Assembly: GCA_905480445.1 (NCBI GenBank)
Contig: CAJQQJ010000137.1
Coordinates: 1 to 7,744, forward strand
DNA from: an uncultured Alphaproteobacteria bacterium
GTDB lineage: Bacteria > Pseudomonadota > Alphaproteobacteria > UBA7985 > CAJQQZ01
DNA length: 7,744 nt
Direction: 5' to 3'
Shown here: in pieces, positions 1 through 4,759 of the stretch
Layout of the letters: each line of letters begins with the position of its first letter
How positions within the stretch are numbered: the first letter of the stretch is position 1
Notes under the pieces: model-generated
What the model saw: only the letters and a program-made list of their open reading frames with translations
What the model was told of the DNA's origin: nothing
Databases searched by the model: none
Translations under genes and position numbers: made by a program

Positions 1-2
1 TT

Positions 3-92
3 CTGCTGGATAAGTGCGGCCAAAACCCAGAAATGGGGCGTGAAACCATGCCAAATTGGCTATATCCAACCCTAAAAGTTGCAAATAACTGA
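3..92 (+). CDS. Possible C-terminal end of an unidentified plus-strand gene (partial)
   Basis: One plus-strand frame is open from the left edge for 29 codons to a TGA at 90-92. The peptide ends in WLYPTLKVANN and matches no family I recognise. An open frame this short is expected by chance fairly often, so it is listed only because nothing else explains this end. If real, its gene would converge on rph, whose stop lies 112 bases away. No clear intrinsic terminator separates them; a weak TCTTG/CAAGA stem at 156-180 followed by four T is the best candidate. Confidence 0.2.
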   Translation: MLDKCGQNPEMGRETMPNWLYPTLKVANN

Positions 93-203
93 TCCTACTG
101 GAAATCCATCGCTAATTCAGTAATGTCAGACGGGAAAATAGGCCTTATACTGAGGTCTCTTGGTATTTGCTGAGGCAAGATTTTGTGAAGAACTGAAGTC
201 TAT

Positions 204-926
204 TTAGAGAGCGTTGCTCTGCATAACAGTCAGCTCTCCAATGCCTTTTTCTGCCAAATCTAATAGCTGATTAAACTGCTCGCGGCTGAAGGCTGTTTCT
301 TCGGCTGTACCCTGAATTTCAACGATACCACCTGAACCAGTCAAAACGAAATTGGCATCGGCTTGGGCCGTAGAGTCTTCATCATAATCAAGATCCAAGA
401 CTGCATTGCCTTCATAGAGGCCACAAGAAACAGCAGCGACTGAATCAATGAGCGGGCTTTCTCTCAAGAGCTCAGCTTTAATCAGGTGGTTGCAAGCCAT
501 TTTCAGCGCGACGTAGGCACCGGTGATAGAAGCCGTTCTCGTGCCGCCATCAGCCTGAATAACGTCACAGTCGACCTTTATTTGGCGCTCGCCTAGTTTT
601 TCCATATCAATGACGGCGCGCAGGGCGCGACCGATCAGACGTTGGATTTCTTGGGTGCGTCCGCTTTGTTTGCCACGCGCGGCTTCACGGTCCATACGAG
701 AATGAGTTGAGCGCGGTAGCATGCCGTATTCTGCTGTCACCCAGCCTTTGCCTGTGTTCTTCATCCAACCAGGAACTTGCTCTTGAACGGAAGCCGTACA
801 AAGAACTTTAGTGTCGCCGAAAGAGATAATGCACGAACCTTCTGCATACTTGTTGACGTCGATTTCAATGGCGACTTCACGCATTTGATCATTAGAGCGG
901 TTCGACGGACGATTGGCTTGGGACAT
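204..926 (-). CDS. rph: Ribonuclease PH (tRNA nucleotidyltransferase)
   Basis: RNase PH is a cytoplasmic phosphorolytic 3'-5' exoribonuclease that uses inorganic phosphate to remove nucleotides from tRNA precursors and other RNA 3' ends, releasing nucleoside diphosphates. The 240-residue product matches the usual length of about 238. Family blocks are seen in order: a KVLCTASVQEQVPGWM segment (40-55), GWVTAEYGMLPRSTHSR (61-77), SGRTQEIQRLIGRALRAV (88-105), DCDVIQADGGTRTASITGAY (119-138) and a C-terminal DLDYDEDSTAQADANFV block. Arg90 and Thr129-Arg130 fall where the phosphate-binding residues of characterised RNase PH lie (by family knowledge, not by alignment). The start is ATG at 926-924, followed by Ser-Gln-Ala. 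A second, out-of-frame ATG lies four bases upstream (930-928) and the ribosome-binding site is weak (GAAAGAA). It is divergent from hrcA, the typical alphaproteobacterial arrangement. No obvious terminator follows it. Confidence 0.97.
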   Translation of the reverse strand: MSQANRPSNRSNDQMREVAIEIDVNKYAEGSCIISFGDTKVLCTASVQEQVPGWMKNTGKGWVTAEYGMLPRSTHSRMDREAARGKQSGRTQEIQRLIGRALRAVIDMEKLGERQIKVDCDVIQADGGTRTASITGAYVALKMACNHLIKAELLRESPLIDSVAAVSCGLYEGNAVLDLDYDEDSTAQADANFVLTGSGGIVEIQGTAEETAFSREQFNQLLDLAEKGIGELTVMQSNAL

Positions 927-999
927 TCATTGTTCTTTCAAAGGGTGGGGCAAAAGTTGCGGGACCATAGTGTGCAGGGTGAAAGAGGTCCAGAGTCCA

Positions 1000-1030
1000 T
1001 TGACGAAATGGTGGAAAATTACCATATGAT
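1000..1030 (+). promoter_or_regulatory. Candidate sigma70-type promoter for hrcA-grpE
   Basis: TTGACG (1000-1005, 5/6 to the -35 consensus) and TATGAT (1025-1030, 5/6 to the -10 consensus) are separated by 19 bases, longer than the preferred 17. Transcription would start near 1037 and give a leader of about 24 bases before the hrcA ATG at 1061. No CTTG/CYTATNT heat-shock pair is seen in this spacer, so hrcA-grpE appears to be under housekeeping control. Confidence 0.4.
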
Positions 1031-1060
1031 GTCAGATCTTAAAAATTGCTGTGTGGCCCA

Positions 1061-2122
1061 ATGAAAGAGTTTGATAGTCAGTCCGCTCTCTCAGCGCTTA
1101 ATGAGCGTTCGAGAACGGTGCTGCGCACAATTGTAGACAATTACGTCGCGACGGGTGATCCAACGGGCTCGCGCACCTTGGCACGCTCTGACGAACTTCT
1201 CTTATCTCCCGCATCTATTCGTAACATCATGGCGGATCTTGAGGACATGGGGTTGCTCTACGCACCTCATATTTCTGCAGGGCGATTACCGACTGAGCAT
1301 GGACTGCGGATTTTTGTCGATGGCTTGTTGGAACGGGAAAACCTGACAGAAGCAGACAGGAGCTCCATCAACGCTCAATGTGTCGCTCGTGGTTTGTCTT
1401 TCCAGGATACTTTATCAGAGGCGAGCTCTAAACTTTCAGAGCTTTCGGCTTGCGCAGGTTTAGTCGTCTCTCCCAAAGTCGGCGACCGATTGAAACACAT
1501 AGAGTTTGTCCCTCTGAGTACGAACCAAGCTTTAGTCATTATGGTGTCAGAGTCAGGACTGGTCGAAAACAGAGTTATTGAGGTACCACTTGGGTTGCCA
1601 CAATCTTCACTCATTGAAGCTGGCCGTTTCCTGTCTTCACGCCTGAAGGGGCGGACTGTCCAAGAAGTCCAGGTAGAAATCGTTCGGGAAATTCGCGAAC
1701 ACAGGATTGCGGTCGACGCGCTCACGGCAAAAGTCGTCGAAAGCGGGCTGGCGATACAGTCTGGTCATCAAGGTGACGGGGTGCTCATTGTTCGTGGTCA
1801 GAACCATCTTTTGGACAACGTCACAGCGATTGAAGATCTAGAATCAATCCGCAGCATGTTTTCAGCCCTTGAAGCCAAGGAAACATTTCTTAAATTGATG
1901 GAAACCGCTGATGGTGCTGAGGGTGTCCAGATTTTCATAGGCTCTCAAACAGAGCTCTTTGGTCTGTCTGGCTGCTCCATGGTGATGTCACCGGTTTCTG
2001 GACAAGACAACAAGATTGTGGGGGCCATCGCGGTAGTTGGTCCCATGAGATTAGATTATGGTCGCATTATTCCGATGGTTGACTATACAGCACAAGCGAT
2101 TGGTCAGATGATCAGCCGTTAG
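1061..2122 (+). CDS. hrcA: Heat-inducible transcription repressor HrcA
   Basis: HrcA is a DNA-binding repressor of class I heat-shock genes. It binds the CIRCE inverted repeat and depends on GroEL for folding. The 353-residue product has an N-terminal winged helix-turn-helix (about 12-90) with the family signature: ERSRTVLRTIVDNYVATGDPTGS, then SPASIRNIMADLEDMGLL and HISAGRLPTEHGLR. A GAF-like dimerisation region with its inserted domain follows, and the C-terminus has the usual GAIAVVGPMRLDYGRIIP and VDYTAQAI blocks. I chose ATG 1061, which gives MKEFDSQS, over a TTG at 1046 that adds only five residues; neither has a good Shine-Dalgarno. It is divergent from rph and 43 bases upstream of grpE, so the two are very probably co-transcribed. 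In alphaproteobacteria HrcA normally targets groESL, and no CIRCE is visible in this window. Confidence 0.97.
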   Translation: MKEFDSQSALSALNERSRTVLRTIVDNYVATGDPTGSRTLARSDELLLSPASIRNIMADLEDMGLLYAPHISAGRLPTEHGLRIFVDGLLERENLTEADRSSINAQCVARGLSFQDTLSEASSKLSELSACAGLVVSPKVGDRLKHIEFVPLSTNQALVIMVSESGLVENRVIEVPLGLPQSSLIEAGRFLSSRLKGRTVQEVQVEIVREIREHRIAVDALTAKVVESGLAIQSGHQGDGVLIVRGQNHLLDNVTAIEDLESIRSMFSALEAKETFLKLMETADGAEGVQIFIGSQTELFGLSGCSMVMSPVSGQDNKIVGAIAVVGPMRLDYGRIIPMVDYTAQAIGQMISR

Positions 2123-2165
2123 AGGCTAACTGATCTTCAAACTTCTTATTTAATTGCAGAGAAAA

Positions 2166-2774
2166 ATGACTGAAAAAGAAACTGAGATTGAAACCCCAGA
2201 TCAACAAGACGTAGCGCCAGAGATGGACGGCGATGAGGTTGAACAGACACCTTTTTATTCTGAGTTTGCTCATGATGAGGTGGAAGAATTCGACTCAGGG
2301 CAACATATCGTGGCGCTTGAGGCCGAGGTAAGCGACCTGAAAGATCGCTTGTTGCGCGCCGTTGCGGAAGCTGAAAATACAAGACGTCGAGCGGAAAGAG
2401 AACGCGAGAACGGTCGTCGCTATGCTTCGGAGAACTTGGCAAGAGATGTGCTTAGTGTCGTCGACAACCTAGGTCGCGCCCTTGACGCAGTGACAAATGA
2501 TCCAGCAGCGAAAGAAGAGGGCTCGTTCAAAACCTTCGTTGATGGTGTCATGATGACTGAAAAAGAACTACTCAACGCATTTGAGCGTCACAAAATTGAG
2601 ACGATCAACCCCTTGGGTGAGACCTTTGATCCAAATCTGCATCAAGCAATGTTTGAGGCACCCTCAGAAGAATATGATAGCGGTACAGTTATGCAAGTTA
2701 TTGCTAAGGGCTATCAACTCCACGACAGACTTCTACGTCCTGCAATGGTCGGGATTTCTAAAGGCGAAGTCTAA
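2166..2774 (+). CDS. grpE: Nucleotide exchange factor GrpE (Hsp70 cochaperone)
   Basis: GrpE is a homodimeric cytoplasmic cochaperone that opens the DnaK nucleotide-binding cleft to release ADP. The 202-residue product has an acidic, disordered-looking N-terminus (1-45) and a long coiled-coil-prone helix (about 47-105, containing ALEAEVSDLKDRLLRAVAEA and NTRRRAERERENGR). The C-terminal beta domain carries the family pattern: PLGETFDPNLHQAM (149-162), then GTVMQVIAKGYQLHDRLLRPAMV (173-195). The ATG at 2166 is preferred over an in-frame TTG at 2154 because GCAGAG lies just upstream and MTEKE is a more usual N-terminus. It is the last gene of the hrcA-grpE unit and is followed 29 bases later by a strong terminator. 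Its partner dnaK is 2 kb downstream rather than adjacent. Confidence 0.97.
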   Translation: MTEKETEIETPDQQDVAPEMDGDEVEQTPFYSEFAHDEVEEFDSGQHIVALEAEVSDLKDRLLRAVAEAENTRRRAERERENGRRYASENLARDVLSVVDNLGRALDAVTNDPAAKEEGSFKTFVDGVMMTEKELLNAFERHKIETINPLGETFDPNLHQAMFEAPSEEYDSGTVMQVIAKGYQLHDRLLRPAMVGISKGEV

Positions 2775-2803
2775 GTTCCACGAGTCTTTTACTCAATGAT
2801 TCG

Positions 2804-2835
2804 AAAGGGAATCTGCATTGCGGATTCCCTTTTTT
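2804..2835 (+). terminator. Intrinsic terminator of hrcA-grpE
   Basis: A perfect 10-bp stem, AAAGGGAATC (2804-2813) with GATTCCCTTT (2823-2832), has a 9-base loop and runs into a T tract (2830-2835). It starts 29 bases after the grpE stop. A second stem brackets it: TCAATGATTC (2793-2802) can pair with GAGTCATTGA (2847-2856) with one G-U wobble, so the terminator sits inside a larger imperfect inverted repeat. Confidence 0.88.
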
Positions 2836-2897
2836 GCTTACTTTCAGAGTCATTGAATTAATTTAGGATTCACCCAAGATAGTGTGGCGAGTCCTAT

Positions 2898-2926
2898 TTG
2901 AAGGCAGTAAGAAATCGCGTTAAAAC
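2898..2926 (+). promoter_or_regulatory. Weak candidate promoter for the 158-residue protein gene
   Basis: TTGAAG (2898-2903, 4/6) and TAAAAC (2921-2926, 4/6) are separated by the optimal 17 bases. Transcription would start near 2933, inside the left arm of the downstream hairpin. A competing pair lies further up: TTGAAT (2853-2858) and GATAGT (2878-2883), with a 19-base spacer. It would start near 2890 and leave the hairpin intact. The sequence does not decide between them. Confidence 0.25.
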
Positions 2927-2927
2927 A

Positions 2928-2948
2928 ACCTCATATTTTATTTGAGGT
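2928..2948 (+). promoter_or_regulatory. 5' hairpin that buries the ribosome-binding site
   Basis: ACCTCA (2928-2933) is exactly complementary to TGAGGT (2943-2948) across a 9-base A/T-only loop. The right arm contains GAGG (2944-2947), the only good Shine-Dalgarno for the ATG at 2958, with 10 bases between them. In RNA the left arm would mimic the anti-Shine-Dalgarno end of 16S rRNA and occlude ribosome binding. A 6-bp stem with an A/U loop is only moderately stable, so it could melt with heat or be opened by a ligand or another RNA. The inverted repeat is seen; the regulatory role is inferred. Confidence 0.4.
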
Positions 2949-2957
2949 ATTTTAAGA

Positions 2958-3434
2958 ATGACGATTTCAACGCCGACAGGCCGCGACCAAAATCCTTTTG
3001 AGAAGCGCAGCGATTTTTCCAATGTAACTTTTGCAGGCTTTCAGCGCGACGCTGAAGAAGAGCGTTTAGCGCCCTCTAAAGTCAGTGATCATGAGCGTGC
3101 CTCACAAATTCTTTCTGTTGTCGCAGATGAAACGTCCACTTTTGTCGATCAGATCGCTCAGGGCCTTCACGAAGAAGGTTCCATCAAGATGATCGAAGAG
3201 AGTTTGGCTCGTGATGCCATCATGCGATCTTTTGCTGATGTGCGCGAAGAAGCTTACAAAGAAGCTTTTAAAGAGGCTTCTGAAAGAGCGATTTCGTTTT
3301 CTTCAAAACTGAGCGCCGCTCAGGGTATTGTTTCAGAAAAACATCAAAAAGCGGTTTTGAAATGCTTAGAGGTCCTTATGGGGCACTTTGCTCGCACGGT
3401 TGAGCAACTGAAAATCGAACAAACCAAGCACTAG
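2958..3434 (+). CDS. Hypothetical protein, 158 residues, charged and probably helical
   Basis: I do not recognise this protein. The 158-residue product has no signal peptide or membrane segment and a single cysteine (Cys136). An N-terminal 45 residues rich in Pro, Asp, Glu and Arg looks disordered. From about 46 on, it is made of charged, Ala/Glu/Lys-rich stretches likely to form amphipathic helices, for example AYKEAFKEASERAI (99-112) and the segment at 128-155. The ATG at 2958 has a good ribosome-binding site (GAGG, 10 bases upstream), which supports it as a real gene, as do its length and the lack of a better frame opposite. It follows the grpE terminator by 122 bases, so it is probably a separate transcript, and it converges on the DUF1848-type gene 64 bases downstream. 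Its place between grpE and dnaK suggests, but does not show, a stress-related role. Confidence 0.75.
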   Translation: MTISTPTGRDQNPFEKRSDFSNVTFAGFQRDAEEERLAPSKVSDHERASQILSVVADETSTFVDQIAQGLHEEGSIKMIEESLARDAIMRSFADVREEAYKEAFKEASERAISFSSKLSAAQGIVSEKHQKAVLKCLEVLMGHFARTVEQLKIEQTKH

Positions 3435-3498
3435 ACAAAATAGCCGCAAACGAACAATGGCGGTCACTCTTCGTTGAGTACCGTCGTGGTCCTAGAGA

Positions 3499-4368
3499 TC
3501 ACAGGAGAGAGCCGAGCGGATTATGTTCCTTTAGGAATTTTTTCGCGACTTCGGGGGTGCGGTTAGCATAGCAATAACAACAGCCATGTGGACAGCTGTC
3601 ATAGCTGCCAATATCGCGACTTTCAGCGCAGAGACAACCAGGTCGGTTGCCTCTGCGTTTGACGTTTAAGGAGGCGCCTTTGATGCGTTCCAGCCGCTCT
3701 TTATCGATACACTTAGCGGGCTGCAGGATTGAGTTCTCGAATTGTGGCTGGCTGCAAACTGTAGGCATAAGACCCAGCGCCCGAGCTGTTCCCGCAAGCT
3801 CATTCAACAGGCATCTTTTGTCTTCTTCTTGCGGATCATTCCAATCGAAACCATGTTTCTGTGCTGCCGTATTCGAGTTTCTTTCTGTCTTTTTGTAGAT
3901 TTGAGCGAAAGAAAAACAGACCTCATTCGTCAGATGTTTGAAGGTTTCTGCCAACGTTGAAAAATTGTCTGCATGCCAATTGAGAGGCGTCAAACTGGAA
4001 ATGAACACGGGGTCATAGCGCCAGACCAATGCCTCAGGACCAAAGCGTTCAATGATTTGCTCAAGAACTGGTTTTATCTGCTCCAAGCTGGGGACTGAAG
4101 GTTCCAAAGCGTTGGGATAACCAGTGCAAGTCAGCTGAACGTAAAACGGCGTGCCTTCAGATGAGATGCGGTTGAGGTTGTCTAGGAAGGGAGCTGGGCT
4201 TCTTGTCCAAAAAACATAACCACTGATTGCTGTTGGCAGTAAAGACAGTTGGCTGACTTTGCTGGAGTAGGGGTTTTTGACTTCCACGAAACCTGCATCC
4301 ATCCGGTTTTTGCACCAGTCACCGTAAAAGGCCGGTATGTCAGATCTGTAAGAGGCTGAAATTATCAC
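3499..4368 (-). CDS. DUF1848-type protein with C-terminal radical-SAM-like cysteine cluster
   Basis: The 289-residue product resembles the uncharacterised DUF1848 family. It starts with the characteristic IISASYRSDIPAFYGDW, has YVFWTRSPAPFLDNL (51-65), YVQLTCTGYPNALEP (76-90) and LVWRYDPVF (114-122), and ends with CLCAESRDIGSYDSCP followed by HGCCYCYANR (245-270). Cys259, Cys263 and Cys266 form CxxxCxxC, the spacing radical SAM enzymes use to hold a 4Fe-4S cluster, with Cys245 and Cys247 as further possible ligands. In this family the motif is C-terminal rather than N-terminal. An Fe-S or radical SAM role is inferred and the substrate is unknown. I chose GTG 4368-4366 because family proteins start there; the frame stays open to 4650, but that extension overlaps the membrane-protein gene and the dnaK promoter and does not look coding. 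The GTG overlaps the upstream TGA, implying translational coupling. Confidence 0.85.
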   Translation of the reverse strand: MIISASYRSDIPAFYGDWCKNRMDAGFVEVKNPYSSKVSQLSLLPTAISGYVFWTRSPAPFLDNLNRISSEGTPFYVQLTCTGYPNALEPSVPSLEQIKPVLEQIIERFGPEALVWRYDPVFISSLTPLNWHADNFSTLAETFKHLTNEVCFSFAQIYKKTERNSNTAAQKHGFDWNDPQEEDKRCLLNELAGTARALGLMPTVCSQPQFENSILQPAKCIDKERLERIKGASLNVKRRGNRPGCLCAESRDIGSYDSCPHGCCYCYANRTPEVAKKFLKEHNPLGSLL

Positions 4369-4550
4369 CTCTTTCTGCCCCAAAGGCGAAAGAAGAGATA
4401 AATCACACCGGCTACTAGTGCCAAACCGGTCCCGAATCGCGCATAAGCAACGTCGCCGAAATACCGTTCGCCAGCGAAAGTAAGTAAAGCGCCTATCGCA
4501 ATGTTTACGGCTAAGACAGCTAAAATTGTCTGGTAAATACCTTTGTCCAT
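4365..4550 (-). CDS. Small two-helix membrane protein, 61 residues
   Basis: The product has two hydrophobic stretches that look like membrane helices, about residues 7-27 (LAVLAVNIAIGALLTFAG core) and 39-57 (GTGLALVAGVIYLFF core). They are separated by a short loop with Glu-Arg and Asp, and the tail is basic (RLWGRKR). The basic tail and short N-terminus suggest both ends are cytoplasmic. The ATG at 4550-4548 has a strong ribosome-binding site (AAAGGAG, 9 bases upstream). An in-frame ATG at 4631 would add a polar 27-residue extension that overlaps the dnaK heat-shock promoter and lacks comparable support. The stop overlaps the GTG start of the DUF1848-type gene (GTGA), so the two are probably translated together and may act together. 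I know of no family assignment. Confidence 0.72.
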   Translation of the reverse strand: MDKGIYQTILAVLAVNIAIGALLTFAGERYFGDVAYARFGTGLALVAGVIYLFFRLWGRKR

Positions 4551-4624
4551 CTGGCTTTTCTCCTTTTTCACCGCAATAGATACAAAAGACGCTAAAGAGT
4601 CGCCACTTTTCTTTGACCTGACGG

Positions 4625-4653
4625 CTTGCATCCAAGGGGTCCCTTCCCATATA
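4625..4653 (+). promoter_or_regulatory. RpoH (sigma32)-type heat-shock promoter for dnaK
   Basis: CTTG (4625-4628) and CCCATATA (4646-4653) are separated by 17 bases. This fits the alphaproteobacterial RpoH pattern (CTTG, 17-18 bases, CYTATNT) with one deviation and the E. coli sigma32 -10 core CCCATNTA well. The -35 side is poorer, with CAT where AAA is preferred. Transcription would start near 4661, about 100 bases before the dnaK ATG. The element lies just upstream of the divergent small membrane protein gene, in sequence that would be the 5' region of that transcript. Confidence 0.65.
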
Positions 4654-4664
4654 TAGCCCGAGCT

Positions 4665-4684
4665 GCCACGCTACGTGGCTTTTT
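4665..4684 (+). terminator. Terminator-like hairpin in the dnaK leader
   Basis: GCCACG (4665-4670) and CGTGGC (4674-4679) form a perfect, GC-rich 6-bp stem with a CTA loop, followed at once by five T (4680-4684). On the plus strand this has the form of an intrinsic terminator. It begins only a few bases after the start expected from the heat-shock promoter at 4625-4653. It could be a protective 5' stem-loop, an attenuator, or a stop for read-through antisense to the minus-strand genes. On the minus strand no T tract follows, so it is not bidirectional. Confidence 0.5.
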
Positions 4685-4759
4685 CGAACAATTAGGAGCA
4701 GTCCAATAGGCGCTTGATGCTAAGGCCTGTGACCGCTTGCTGAAGAGAAGAGACTGTTA

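Noticed and set aside
1..49. Minus-strand ATG at 49 open to the left edge, tested as a start of rdgB, a common rph neighbour.
   Set aside because: The 16 visible codons do not resemble the RdgB N-terminus and no ribosome-binding site precedes them.
207..220. Small AGAGC/GCTCT stem at the rph stop codon as a terminator.
   Set aside because: Only five pairs and no T tract on the minus strand.
777..1064. Plus-strand frame of 95 codons running from within rph to the hrcA start.
   Set aside because: It lies antisense to the conserved rph 5' half and its product shows no recognisable features; it looks like a mirror of the rph coding pattern.
2893..2902. CCTATTTG as the -10 of an RpoH promoter for the 158-residue gene.
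   Set aside because: No CTTG-like -35 lies 17-18 bases upstream.
3473..3490. CACTC and GAGT inverted repeat that resembles part of a CIRCE element.
   Set aside because: The spacer is 6 rather than 9 bases, the flanking TTAG/CTAA are missing, and it lies between convergent gene ends rather than at a promoter.
3435..3498. Possible bidirectional terminator between the convergent genes.
   Set aside because: The best stem here has a bulge and no T tract on either strand, so an intrinsic terminator cannot be claimed.
3647..3960. Plus-strand frames of 72-83 codons opposite the DUF1848 gene.
   Set aside because: They overlap conserved family segments on the other strand, lack good ribosome-binding sites, and have no recognisable motifs.
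4369..4650. N-terminal extension of the DUF1848 frame up to an ATG at 4650 (383 residues in all).
   Set aside because: Family proteins begin at the IISASYR segment. The extension is rich in Arg and Cys without domain character, overlaps the better-supported membrane protein gene in another frame, and runs into the dnaK promoter.
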